In this document: positions 37,621 to 48,815 of the stretch, in pieces | How positions within the stretch are numbered: the first letter of the stretch is position 1 | How the letters are laid out: every line of letters begins with the position of its first letter | Source: Lithospermum erythrorhizon | Taxonomy: Eukaryota; Streptophyta; Magnoliopsida; Boraginales; Boraginaceae | NCBI GenBank assembly: GCA_019722365.1 | Contig: JADFUC010000652.1 | Span: 62,001-126,000, forward strand | Length of the DNA: 64,000 nucleotides | Direction of reading: 5' to 3' | Made by a program: the position numbers and the translations under genes | Notes under the pieces: model-generated | The model's database searches: none | Seen by the model: the letters and a program-made list of their open reading frames with translations, nothing else | What the model was told of the DNA's origin: nothing

Positions 37621-40002
37621 GTGGCTCAGCTACTCTTGGTAAATGGGTTCACCTCATGAATCTAGAGATACACAAGGAGAGATGTTGACAAAAGAGTATG
37701 GCATAATTCTATGGAGAGAGTGTAATATGACATTATTAGTAATTGCTATAAATCTGTAAATCCAGTACATTCTTCCTTAATTGACATCATTACCGACTTG
37801 ATCGTGGGTATTTGTGATCATTTCCATGCGGTCACACTTCAGTCGACCAGGCGGCAGTGCAGACGGCGGAACTTTGTCGTCCAGAACGCTTTTCATGGCA
37901 CTCTTGAAGCGAAGAAGCGGAAGGCGAAGGCAACACGCCGATCGAAAAGGACAATATCCACAAGATTGACGAAAGTTGTAGAGAGTCCAGTTATTATCAA
38001 AAGTCCTATAATACAAAGTCTATTAGATCCTTCTAATCATACGTTATTAGCGGATTGTAATTATCACATAATATATACGGAGTATGTTTTAGTTTCTTTT
38101 TAAATTAGACAGGAACTACTCAGACAATCGATAATTGAAACATGCTTTATGGCTTACAAATATAAGTTCAGGTAAGTAAGCTAAGAAAATGACTTAATCA
38201 TTATGCTTAATAAAATAATTCATACTTCCTACATCAAACTAACTATTTAGTGTGGAGCTACCGTAAAGATCTATATTAACATATTGATTTTTTAAAATAA
38301 ATTATTTTTCTAAGACCATAATAAGTTTCACATCCTCAATGGATGCAATTTGGAAATACTTAAGATGTTATATCTCACATAAATATGTATGCAATTGAAC
38401 AATTAGATTGTACAATCGATTATTACATTTAAATAATAATAAGTTCAGACATATGTTAATTGTTGGACAATTAATATATTAGGTAACTCGATTGACATTA
38501 AGGGTTATGATGGCTTACTATAGTCCCGCTCATAATCTATATATTAATATGATGCTCGGTTAAACATAAATTAATATATTTCTAATTTCGATCAGCCTAG
38601 AAAGAATCACCGCCTGACAACGAAATCGAACTATAAATTTAATTATAAAAACTTACGGGGTTTAAAATAGAAGCGTATGAGAATATTGAGACAAAATTCC
38701 AATAGTTGAGACTCACCCTATAGTCGACTAAAATTGTGAAGGGATAAGGGTTCCAGAATCTTTCGATTTTAGAATAATTCTAGAATATTCTACTTATCCA
38801 CTTAACATGCCTTGATTTTATGGATAAGAAGTGGAAGGTTTTGGAATACTGTCCAGGTTCCACTAATACAAGGTGAGGAGGTCGAAGAATTTTTGTTAAC
38901 TCTCTTTGGCGCAAAAGTATGACGTTTGATGTATATATAAAGGTCATGATTTTCATGAAATCACTTGCACAATTCTTTCAACTTTTGAAGTTGATAATTC
39001 TCTCTTCCCCACTTTCATATTTTAGGTAGTAGGTGAAAAAATTCCGTTGAATTTTTTGCGGCGCAAATGCATAGTTTAATATTTTCAAGAGAGCTGCAAT
39101 GCAAAACATGGAGGTTCGTTCGGAACGTTAGTGTGGACTATTCTTAAGACAATCGTTGATTGTTCGGAGTTTCCTTAGATTTATTCCTCTACAAATCAAC
39201 GAAGAAAGGTACACTTTCGTATGTTATTATTTTATTATATTAAGTAGAATCCCTGAATTCACGATTTTTTGTAATTGTTATTTTTAATCACACCGTAAAC
39301 TTTAACGGGATGGTAGAAAACATAAAAGGATCAATATTTGGGGAATGGGCGTAGACCTTATATAATTTATTTGAAATTAAATATATAACTCTTGATTTTT
39401 TTATTAATTTTGAAAGACATAAATGTAAAATGCACTCCTCTTTATTTCATCGCTTGCAGTATATATAACAATGATGAGTTATAAAAACGACCCAAAATCA
39501 ATAGTATTGCATTAAATTTATTATCACTATGCCAAAAATGTATAACCTTTAAAACGTCCCTTATTGAGTCTGTTATGATAAATGAATATAATTATTTAAT
39601 CAATGTGCTCAACTATTGGAGTCTGTTATGATAAATGAATATAATTATTTATATAGCTACCCGTCTGGCCCAACCTTCTAAAAACGGTGGCCCATTCCAG
39701 ATGGGAGCCCCATTCTTAGTGGGTAAGGCCTGGCCGGGTCGGTTTGTTATACACATATATGTAAAACTTAAAAGTAGCATTTTCAAAATGAAAAGTAACA
39801 AATCTGTTGCAAAAGTTTTTCCAATTGTTCCACTTTAAAGCTTTAATATTTATCCTTTCTGATTATTGTTATTGTATCTATAAAAAACGTTAATATTTGT
39901 TCATTTTAAAATAAATATTAGTCAATGACTTAGTTGTACTATCTTACACTCCCTCCATTTTAGTCTGTTATCTAATTATCTCTCGTTGTATATAAATTAG
40001 AT

Positions 40003-40314
40003 AACATGTATGCATGCACGTTGTGTAATATATAAATTATCAATATAAGTTATTATTTAATCTAAACGTATATATATTATTAATACATTCAAATTTTCTT
40101 TTTTTCCCTTCAATAATTAGTGGTAATGTGTAATAAAATTCTACCACTAATTAAATCTAATAATCTTTACTCATAAACTCATCACTAATATATCTATTTC
40201 ATAAGTTCCATGTAAAAGAAATTGCAGCAGATGCAGAAATGATGAAACAATATTCTATCAATGTATTTGTATCTTATGATCTTATATATTACACAACGTG
40301 TATGCATACATGTT
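40003..40314. mobile_element. inverted-repeat element (MITE-like) 3' of LFS-like gene 3
   Basis: Arms 40,003-40,034 and 40,283-40,314 are reverse complements over about 32 bases with one visible mismatch (core gcacgttgtgtaatat). They enclose about 248 AT-rich bases without coding capacity. The closeness of the arms implies recent insertion or selection for a hairpin. Confidence 0.75.
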
Positions 40315-40658
40315 TATTGTAACAAATTAAATTTCAACAAGAAATTTATATTTTTAATCCACAATAGTGAAACTTAGTTATTATACTAACTTTATATGAA
40401 AAATCCACAATAGTAAAACTTTATTTAACTACTCTCCATTAACGCTTCAACTAAATAAATACTCCAAGCTTGTCTCTACAGAAACAAGGCTAACTGATTG
40501 TCCACCAAGGTATCTCTAGAAAACATCCTTCTGCAACCATTCACAAGAGCAAACATGTAAAAAAAAGAGAGAGACAATAATAATATACTGTATACTACTA
40601 AGAAAATTAAATTTAAGAAACCTAAATTATGTATATAAATGTGTACTCACAAAATTAT

Positions 40659-41216
40659 CTATGTCGACGAAGCAATTAAGTTCTGAATTCTTTCAACCAT
40701 TCCACTAGCAGCTATTTCAATGATTGCATGAAATGTTTCTCTAGTATATATCTCCCCCAATTCAACAGTGTATGTCCAATAAATTTGTGAATAAGTACCC
40801 TTTCTGAATACTTGCATGGTAGGATGGTAGTGTGAGATTCTCCTATTATTAGCCAATAGTGTAAATTCTAACGTACGTTTTTTCGGGTTTATTGACACAA
40901 GTTGTTGTTTTTCCCACAACACAATCGTCGAATTTCCCCCTGTTGGTGGCGGTCCCATTAGGGTGAAAAATCGAATTAGGCCGGGTTTATTTGGGACCCC
41001 TGTTGTGCAGAAAGAAACATCAAGTGGACTGTATTGGTAAACATTGCAATAGTCTTCAATATAAGGCCACACTTGATCAGCAGTTGCATTGATTAGGCTA
41101 CTTGTGACTGCATCTCTAATTCTAACTGCATCGAGAGTTGGAGATGAAATAAAGAAGAGGAAAAGAATTGTTGCAAAAAATGAAGATTGGAAGCTAAAAG
41201 ATTTTATGGGCTCCAT
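40659..41216 (-). CDS. secreted lachrymatory-factor-synthase-like protein 3
   Basis: This is an intact single-exon gene of 185 residues on the minus strand. The signal peptide core is SSFFATILFLFFISS. The mature part shows VWPYIEDYCNVYQYSP (49-64), NKPGLIRF (76-83), LWEKQQLVSI (100-109) and HYHPTMQVFRKG (129-140). Arg82 is kept; Gln104 stands where onion LFS has its glutamate. C57 and C70 preserve C-x12-C, but the third cysteine of genes 1 and 2 is replaced (YSQIYW). The NAT (43) and NST (95) sequons are shared with gene 1, so these two look most closely related. The C-terminus ends in a helix like that of gene 1. Part of its promoter region is duplicated at about 47,167-47,440 without a gene. 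Substrate and location are inferred only. Confidence 0.88.
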   Translation of the reverse strand: MEPIKSFSFQSSFFATILFLFFISSPTLDAVRIRDAVTSSLINATADQVWPYIEDYCNVYQYSPLDVSFCTTGVPNKPGLIRFFTLMGPPPTGGNSTIVLWEKQQLVSINPKKRTLEFTLLANNRRISHYHPTMQVFRKGTYSQIYWTYTVELGEIYTRETFHAIIEIAASGMVERIQNLIASST

Positions 41217-41275
41217 TATTGTTTAATTTATTTCTTTGTTGTGTATGTGAGAAGATGAATGATATATTGAAGCAT

Positions 41276-41560
41276 GGGGTTATGGGTTTATATAGGTAGT
41301 TGCATGTATTAGAACAATGACGCGGCGGCCAATTGAAATTCCATGCAGTATACATACTGCTCAAATGTCAAATTTAAAGAGAGACCAGTTAAAATGGTCT
41401 AATATAATACGGAGTAATTAATAGGAACAAGTTGTATTTTAATTTTAATATTGATAATGTAATACTTTAGCCATCTCCAAAAACTATTCAAACTTTACAG
41501 TTTGATCTCAGAAGTCAGAACTAACGACGACTCAATCCAATTTTAACAACCAAAATATCA
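41276..41560 (-). repeat. LFS-like gene 3 promoter region, duplicated (copy A)
   Basis: Matches 47,167-47,440 in order and orientation: ggggttat, tgcatgta, aatgacgcgg or attgacgcgg, catgcagta, atttaaagag, aaaatggt or gaaatggt, caagttg(t/c)attttaattttaa, ttttaacaaccaa. It includes the TATA box region of gene 3. Confidence 0.75.
41287..41294 (-). promoter_or_regulatory. TATA box of LFS-like gene 3
   Basis: tatataaa on the minus strand, about 71 bases before the start codon, a distance similar to genes 1 and 2. Confidence 0.7.
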
Positions 41561-41960
41561 TAGTTAGATATGAGTTTGTCCATAATAGCATTCGCATAAA
41601 ACATCTTGACCATTATTTTTCCAATGAGAACGTGACTGTAGAGGTAGTCAATTGTGGTAGGATTGGTATATGTACGCTATGATTAATAAATTACTAATGT
41701 TACCTATTTTGTGAGAATTCAACACGATTGTTCTTTTGGCATATGATAGATTACTAAGATTAGTAGAGCAAATTAATTAAAATTGATTGAATGAATTAAT
41801 TAAGTGGTAAAAGTCGAGTTACTAAAAAGATGCCACGTGGGCGATTAGGGTTCTCGGTGGAGCGCTCTAAATCCAAATCAAATCCTCGATCGAACAAGGG
41901 TTCCCGGAAATTAAGTCCCTGGAATTAATAGAAGTCAAAAACAAGGGTTTTACATTAATT

Positions 41961-42286
41961 AACCCCTAAAATTGAACTCAAAATAGGGTTCCCGAGAAGA
42001 AACGGACTAAGCATTAAATGTCGAATTAAAATTAGGGGCTTGAAACCCCAATTTTATTGATTAAAACAAACTATAAGAACATTCTGGAAGCCACGTGGCT
42101 CAAAATGAAGAATCTAGAAACCATGGGGTTCAAAATGAAGATTCTAGAAGTGATGTGATTCAAACTCAAGGCTCCAAAAGGTCCGATGTCAAAATAAAAA
42201 TCCAATTCCGAAACCTTTATTTTTAATTATAGGCGCCTATAATGATTTCTTGGAGGAGAATTAGTTCCTAAATCTCCGACGGTCGA
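41961..42286 (+). repeat. direct repeat copy 1 (pairs with 42,725-43,036)
   Basis: Shares in order attgaact(c), aaatagggttc, cattaaatgtc, attttattgattaaaac, cgtggctc, gatgtcaaaataaaaa, tgatttcttggaggagaa and aatctccgacggtc with the second copy. Inside it, three 30-bp units (from 42,083, 42,113 and 42,143; tctagaa...ttcaaaatgaaga) form a short minisatellite. Confidence 0.85.
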
Positions 42287-42290
42287 AACT

Positions 42291-42591
42291 CTTATACACC
42301 TTTTTTAGTGAAATGACAATTTTGTACTTAATGAAACTTAATAACTTCTGCGTGCAAATATGGGAGGGCAAAATAGTGGGTTTTAGCGCTGGCTTTTCTT
42401 ATTTGTTGGGTGTGTGTATAACGGCTGGGGGTGGGGGGTGGGGTGTGTTAAGGAAAGAAAGGGGGTTTGGATATTTTAGTCCATATGCTAGTCACATGCT
42501 TTAGTGTTAGAGACAAAATAGTCATTTTACTGTGTCAATGTGTATTTTAAGGGTAATATAGTCATTTCACTAATGAAAATTAGGTGTATGG
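42291..42591. mobile_element. MITE between the two 320-bp repeats
   Basis: Terminal inverted repeats atacacct..tt..agtgaaatgaca (left) and agtcatttcactaatgaaaattaggtgtat (right). About 300 bases long. The interior contains a G-rich run (gctgggggtggggggtgggg near 42,424-42,443). Confidence 0.65.
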
Positions 42592-42724
42592 GAGTCAGGG
42601 GGTGCCTAGACACTAAAAATAGTTTAGAGTGACCGGAAATAGTTCAAGGGGGTGCCCAGACACTAAAAATAGTACAGGGGTCACATAGACACTAAAACCA
42701 TAGTATAGGGCCTGTCGGCCATTT

Positions 42725-43036
42725 AACCCCAAATTGAACTCGAAATAGGGTTCAGAAAACGAGACTCGCATTAAATGTCAATTAAAATTTGGTCTCAAAA
42801 CCCTAATTTTATTGATTAAAACCCGACTATAAAACGTTCCGGAGCTGCGTGGCTCGAAATGGAAAGAATCTAGAAATCATAGGGTTCAAGAAGATTCTAG
42901 AAGTTATATGTGATTAGTCAGGCTCAAAAGGAATTCAGATGTCAAAATAAAAAATCAAATTCCGGAACCTTCTTTGTGATTATAGCGCCTATAATGATTT
43001 CTTGGAGGAGAAGTAGTTCCTAAATCTCCGACGGTC
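42725..43036 (+). repeat. direct repeat copy 2 (pairs with 41,961-42,286)
   Basis: See copy 1 for the shared blocks. This copy has small deletions in the 30-bp minisatellite and is followed by a TATA-like element at about 43,125. Confidence 0.85.
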
Positions 43037-44209
43037 AGATCTTGCCTCAAAAATCAACGGTTAAGATCATAATCCACCTGAAAATGAACCAACCAATTAG
43101 AAGCAAGCATTTGAAGCCCAGAAGCCTATATAAACCCCCTTTATTTTCGAAAAAACATCCACAATACATCACCATTAAATATCCAAAACACTGAGAAAAT
43201 ACAAGAAAAACACCAAGCGTTTACAGTTAAATCTTGAAACCCATTGTAAAACACCACGTAGTGGTGAAAACACCTCCCGGTGCACGAAATCAAGATTCTT
43301 GCACAAGCGCGTGGTACTTCAAGTTTGAAGCAAAATCTAATAAGAATAAAGCGAAAGTTTCTCAAAAATGCTTGGCGTATTAACTGAATAATTTAAATAG
43401 CCCCTGATTATTCATAAATCTAGCATGAACACCTAAAAAGAATACCGGTTTGATCTCATCAAGTCCCAGAGATAGGAATCTTATTAATTCGATTAAGCAT
43501 AGTTAGATTCTGAAATGGGAAACACTTGACTGCTTCAGCTCTGTCTAGTTTATCGATGATATCATCAGCAAGGTTGGAGCGCTTCGCCATTATTTCTGGC
43601 CAAGAAAAAAAGCAATGGCAAGGTGGTGTAGTATAAAATTTAAGAAATGCGCTACTTGAAAGCTTAATCAAGTTCAAGTGAGGCCAAATCTAGCTAAGTC
43701 ACATGAGTCATATCCCATGGAAATCTCGCTCTCTAAGCAACAATTGCTAAGGGGCAGTAGTAGTACAAGCAAACAACGGCCTTGCGGCAGCAACTGCCAG
43801 ATTGCACTCAGCATCTGGTGTTCGAAAGGCTGAATGCTATCTCAAATGGGGAGTATTAAATATCAAGACCTTAAATCATGAGTAAGTGACCTCTCGAACT
43901 GCAAAGTCCCTCTTGTAGAAAGGCTGGGCTTATCGGCTAAATAATCCGTATGAGTGATACTTATCTGGGTGACTAAATCCAAAGTCTGCTTGATAGTACT
44001 CAAGCAAGTCGCTTGTTGAATCGCTTGCGGTAAGTCCGTCAGTACATGTCATGGAGGCCAGGATCGAGTCAAGACCCAAGACAAGTCCATACAACCTTGA
44101 CAGAATACGGTTGCTAAAGGCTCACCGGCTTGGACCATATCAGAATCGGACAGTCTCGAGTCCGTCAAGACCGGGGACACATACATCATTTCATTAGAAC
44201 TTCTATTCA

Positions 44210-44285
44210 AATCCAAGTCAAATCAAGCTCAAGTTCAAGCTCAAATCAAGTCAAATCAAGCTCAAGCTCAAGTCAAGTTAAGCTA
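44210..44285 (+). repeat. degenerate caagctcaa/caagtcaa repeat
   Basis: Alternating caagctcaag, caaatcaag and caagtcaag units, about 75 bases. A short serine-rich frame crossing it is a by-product. Confidence 0.8.
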
Positions 44286-44651
44286 TTATCCAAGACCCGA
44301 ATCCAAGTCCAAGCAAAGTAAGCAGGGCGTCTACTTGATCGTTATGACGTTTGAGGAACTTTATAGTTTAGACTGATCGATTAACTTTTCGATTTGATAA
44401 AGCGCATTATCTTGAAAAAAAATTCTACAATGGGTTTATTTTGTAGTCACATCATAAATAATAAAAATCTTCTTTCCATTACACTTTCAATTAACCTTTG
44501 GATAAGTATAATTTTTGTCACGGAATATATTTTGAATAGTCACTTCAGAAGCTAGTCACCGCACGTTATTTTACAACTACTATCGTCAATTAAATTGCAA
44601 ATTGCAAATTGCACGTCAAATGTATTCTCTCTTCACAGACCGGTCCTAGAA

Positions 44652-44850
44652 AGTAGTATGTATTTGAGAAATAATGAAGAAAAAATTTAAGCGGTGAATT
44701 CTTAGCCAAATATTTTAATTAAATCATCATAAGTCATCATGCATGAACGCATGCATACGAGACATAGACAAGAATATTAACCTGCATATACAATATTATG
44801 TATATACCAATTCTCCGGTTAATAAATAAAAGTATGCATGCACCTTTTTA
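44652..44850. repeat. second segment of the LFS-like gene 3 flank duplication (copy A)
   Basis: Matches 48,675-48,815: agtatgt..gagaaa(t/c)aatgaag, aacgcatgca, agacatgaatattaacc or agacaagaatattaacc, ccaattctccggtt, ggatgcatgca or gtatgcatgca. Confidence 0.75.
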
Positions 44851-44977
44851 TTGAGAGTGGTCTCATAAATAACGGAGTCATGTGCATAAATACAAAACGA
44901 GACCTTCTCTTAAATTTATTAATAATTATTTTTGTGATAGTAAAATTAAGTAATCATATAAATCATTATTAAGCACT

Positions 44978-45090
44978 AAACTTAATATATTATTGTATTA
45001 TAGTGCTGATAGTAAATGTGTTATGATGATAGGTCTTTACAAAATAATAGGTCAAACTTAATATATTATTGTACAATCAGCACTATAATA
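44978..45090. repeat. interleaved direct and inverted repeat
   Basis: A 20-bp perfect direct repeat (44,978-44,997 and 45,054-45,073) is interleaved with a 15-bp perfect inverted repeat (44,996-45,010 and 45,076-45,090, arm tattatagtgctgat). Confidence 0.9.
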
Positions 45091-46059
45091 TATTTTGTAA
45101 AAATACTTTTTTTTATTTTGTGATACTTAAACTAATTAAGCGATTAAACTTAATTAATTGACGATTTATTAGAAACTTGTTTGTTAATAGAATTATTTTT
45201 AAGTTCTTAATAAATTAAGTATTTATCAAAATCCTTAACAAAAAATTAAGTTAAAATTCCTAGTTTATTTTTACCTCTTAATGAAATAATCTCATAATTC
45301 TCCTGTATCCGATTCTAACCTAGAAAAGCAACCCACTTCTCCTTTTTTCACCTTACACGTTCTTCTTCTCCAATTTATCACAGATTAATTTTATCCATTT
45401 ACTATTCAATTTATAATACTCGGATTTGTTATTTTTTAATTTAATTCTTTGTATTTTATTGATGTGTTAATATTGTTAATATGAAGAGCCAATTATTTTG
45501 TTGTTATTTTATTAATTCTTTGTATTTTATTCAATGTATTGTCTTGTATTTTAATACTGGTTGCTATCATTAACTAGAGAACAGAGTGAGATTTGGATTT
45601 TTTAAGCATGTTTTTGTGGCTATTTGTCATATTAACGTTGTGTAATTGAGATGGCGTTGATTGAATTCGATTTGGTGTCTTATATATGTTGTGGTTATAT
45701 TAGATGACTTTTTAATTTAAGTAAATTAGATAAATAAGTTGGTTAGGCTGCTTTTAATCGGTATGAAAACTTTGGAAAGGTGATTCTGGTATTGTAATAA
45801 ACTGCCTCCTTGTTTTTGTTTCTCCAGCGGATGGAGGGAGTATGATGCCGATCGGCTGTTTAAGCTTTGATTGCTTTCGATGAGGTTGATGGTCAGCGTT
45901 GTAGAAACCTCGACTTTTCACTTTTAATTTGTTCGATTTTGTTCATTAGCGATTGTTGTAGAAAATTGATCTGTTTATTGAACTTTGGTATAAAAATGAT
46001 GGTGCGACTCTGAGCATATTTTAAAATAGAACTATACATATTTAATATCGGATAGGCTT

Positions 46060-46371
46060 AAAGATTTTTATCCATTTCCAACACAAAGAAATATCATAAT
46101 AGTTTGTGTGGCTATGCATAATTTTATTCGTAGAGTGGACAATACATATTATTTCTTTGAAAGTTTGATGATGATAGCACATGTGAGAATTCATGAGGCA
46201 ATAATGGAGACTCTTCTAGCGATTAATCTACGGGATCAAATCGCTAGCCGGTTCTATTACTTGAGAGTTAATTCTGAGGATGGCGAGCTAAGAATCATGT
46301 TCATTTTTTTAACAAGCAAGATAATACCAGATTATGGTTCAAATGAAGGCAAGTGGTTATTTTCTTATTGA
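46060..46371 (+). mobile_element. PIF/Harbinger transposase C-terminal remnant
   Basis: The frame reads KDFYPFPTQRNIIIVCVAMHNFIRR, the conserved C-terminal LHNFIR-type block of plant DDE_Tnp_4 (Harbinger) transposases, and stays open to 46,371. The upstream DDE residues and the ERSFG..K.R segment are not found in the 500 bases before it, so only the end survives. Whether it is an old element or a piece carried by another repeat is unclear. Confidence 0.65.
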
Positions 46372-47166
46372 ATTGAAGATTTGAAATTTATTATCGAACC
46401 ACCAGGTATGTATCTTGATCGATTTATTGAATTTTATATGTTTTTTTATAAATTTTAAATATTTATTTAATAATATTTAGAATTTATTTATATTTAATAT
46501 TTATTTAATCAAATTATTATATTTATACTACTATTTATAATCTAATTAATAAGATTTATTATTTAATTATCTATTATAGTATTATTTATATAATATATGA
46601 TTCTTCTTATATAAATAAATGAGCTAAGGTAGGGGGCAAAGTTGTCAAAAGCAACAGCTCAATTTAAAGTCTTTTTCTTTATTTGTTATCAAACACCTAA
46701 ATATTTTTTTAGTATTGATTCGTAATTGATTTGATCATTCGTTTCGGACTTGATTTCAATTTTTAGTTTTAGATTTAACAAACACCACTAAAAGTTGTAT
46801 GTCGCCTCGTGAATCTTGAATGATTGTAGGAATACTTAAAGCTTGAACTAAAATGAGAAACTTCACAAGAAAAAAAAAATTGAAATCGTGGAAATAATGA
46901 TGATGATTTTCAGACAAGAGAAGAAAAGGATAAGGATAGGAAGATATTTTTAGGGTTAAGGATATCTATTATAGGGTAAGTGTTTTAGGTCTCGTTTGGT
47001 GTGGTATTTTATTTCTCCATTTTTTGTCATTAAATTTAATGAATACGATCCTAAATATATTATTATCCGTGTAACAAAATACTACTCATTTAATACTCGT
47101 CTCGATATATCTATTTTATTCCAAAAGAATTTTATCTTCGAGTCATACCATTAAGCGTCTCATTTA

Positions 47167-47440
47167 ACGGGGTTATTTCAATATAGACGACAAATGCATG
47201 TAGAATAATTGACGCGGAGGAAAATCAAAACTTCATGCAGTATTATTATACACTTTGTCAATGTCAACTACATTTAAAGAGCAAATGGTCGAAATGGTTA
47301 TGATATGATGCTAATGATTTCAAGTTGCATTTTAATTTTTAATATTAATATTGTAGCACTTTAATCACTAAATAAAAGTAATATAAATATTACACTTTTA
47401 TCTCTAAACTTATAACTTTATCAAATTTTAACAACCAAGT
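47167..47440 (-). repeat. orphan copy of the LFS-like gene 3 promoter (copy B)
   Basis: Matches 41,276-41,560 over most of its length, including gcatgta..gacgcgg and catgcagta. The DNA where the gene should follow (46,600-47,160, minus strand) shows no LFS-like coding sequence. The TATA element is degenerate here (aatatag). Confidence 0.75.
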
Positions 47441-48674
47441 CACCCCTGTAATTCCTGTATGTAAACAAGGATTAAATTAGGTACTTACTACTTACCATTA
47501 AATGGGCCGGGTTCTACTATTCGACAAGTCGTCCACGAAATCATGCATATCTTCTTTTTTTCAATTTTATTTTTTCAGTTTTGTTCGAACATTCAGAGAT
47601 AAAATGGAAATATTTTAGTTTCCTTTTTTTCAACATTTCTGAGTAATAAAGTGAAATGTAATAATTCACTACTTCACTTTCCATTTTTTCTTTTATTTCG
47701 ACCTGCTATGGTAGTATATATTTAAGGGTAAATTTACATGGTCAACGGCTCAATTAATAACTTATGCCACTTCTTAAAAAGTGTAAAATCGTCACACTAA
47801 CTGTCATCGAGGTCACTGTCCTAAATATCACAAAAGAGTTAATAGTGGAATGTGACTCAACTTCTGAAACTTCTTGACATTATTGTTATCATAATGTTGA
47901 TTCAAATTAGAGCGTGTTATATATCAATTAAAATCATAAAAAATTATTGATTTTAATCATCAAATTAAAAATATATATTTTGTAGAAAACTAATAGAAAT
48001 TACGGAACTGTAACACAAAACATTACAAAAGAACAACAAAAATGTATTCATACGATTACAAGCAACACTCGAACAACATATAATATAAACCGGACGGATC
48101 GAAATCCGCGTCGAGGCCAACTTTCCTTAAAAGCAGATTCGACCTCTTTTGGTGCTTAGGGCCAGCCAGGCGATTTTTTCAGGGATAAATGACCCCCAGT
48201 GACTTCACTAGCACAAATGAACCAGTCGACGAACCGCGAACAAGCCTTGATACTATCGCCTGACAAAAGAAACGATAGGAAAAAGAGAGAATGAGAGCTA
48301 TCTGAAACTTTAGTATATTTTGTGTGTGAAGTCAAGTATACTTAACACAATTGAATGCCCCTTTTTTCCACTGCGTGCGGATCATAATTTCGAACTTGTA
48401 CCACAGTTTATACCCTTGTAGTGCGCGCGAGGAGTTTTAGTATAGTAGGTCGATCGATTTCACCCAAATCACAGAAATGCGCCTGCTTACATTAAGTGAG
48501 TTGTCACTCTGCTTACTTACATGTGTGGGGCTTTGACAAAATCCAAACTTCATCATTTTCATCCCAAATTTGTACATCACCATTAACACATAATGGCTTA
48601 CAAATTTTGAATTCACACTCACATTATCCAACATATTGACCATCTTTTTAATTGATGAATGTACTATATATGTA

Positions 48675-48815
48675 TATCAGTATGTGAGAAACAATGAAGC
48701 TTAAGCCATCCTGGATCAACGCATGCAAACGGCAGATAGACATGAATATTAACCTTGATATTATATAATATTTTGTATATCCAATTCTCCGGTTGAAAGG
48801 ATGCATGCAGTTATT
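48675..48815. repeat. second segment of the flank duplication (copy B)
   Basis: Pairs with 44,652-44,850 in the same orientation. Its distance from the orphan promoter copy is about 1.2 kb, against about 3.1 kb in copy A. A short tandem tcaccatgtatatgact pair follows at about 48,832 and 48,889. Confidence 0.75.

Larger units (their letters stand above)
35091..40000. other. intergenic between convergent LFS-like genes 2 and 3
   Basis: No gene is supported. About 36,340-38,100 is richer in GC and includes tataaaagccctccc near 36,571 and a repeat related to 8,411-8,520, suggesting an eroded transposon. About 38,930 has tatatataaagg followed by leader-like sequence, possibly an LTR. A 33-bp perfect direct repeat (gagtctgttatgat...) lies at 39,566-39,598 and 39,619-39,651. 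Confidence 0.5.
41815..44400. mobile_element. complex insertion, possibly LTR-type, with nested repeats
   Basis: This block interrupts the duplicated flank of LFS-like gene 3: the matching flank at 47.4-48.7 kb lacks it. It holds two direct copies of about 320 bases (41,961-42,286 and 42,725-43,036). A MITE lies between them, with short gggggtgcc(t/c)agacactaaaaatag repeats (42,599 and 42,649). After copy 2 comes tatataaacccccttta with leader-like sequence (about 43,125), which resembles an LTR promoter. No retroviral protein is recognisable, so the class is inferred. Edges are approximate. Confidence 0.45.

Noticed and set aside
36600..38103. Moderately GC-rich stretch with basic open frame (about 37,798-38,103)
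   Set aside because: No domain, and the area includes a dispersed repeat; more likely transposon debris.
28880..41216. Calling the three genes true lachrymatory-factor synthases
   Set aside because: Family similarity is clear, but the leader peptide and the apparent change at the catalytic glutamate make that function unsupported.
44130..44321. Serine-rich short frame
   Set aside because: Created by the caagctcaag repeat.
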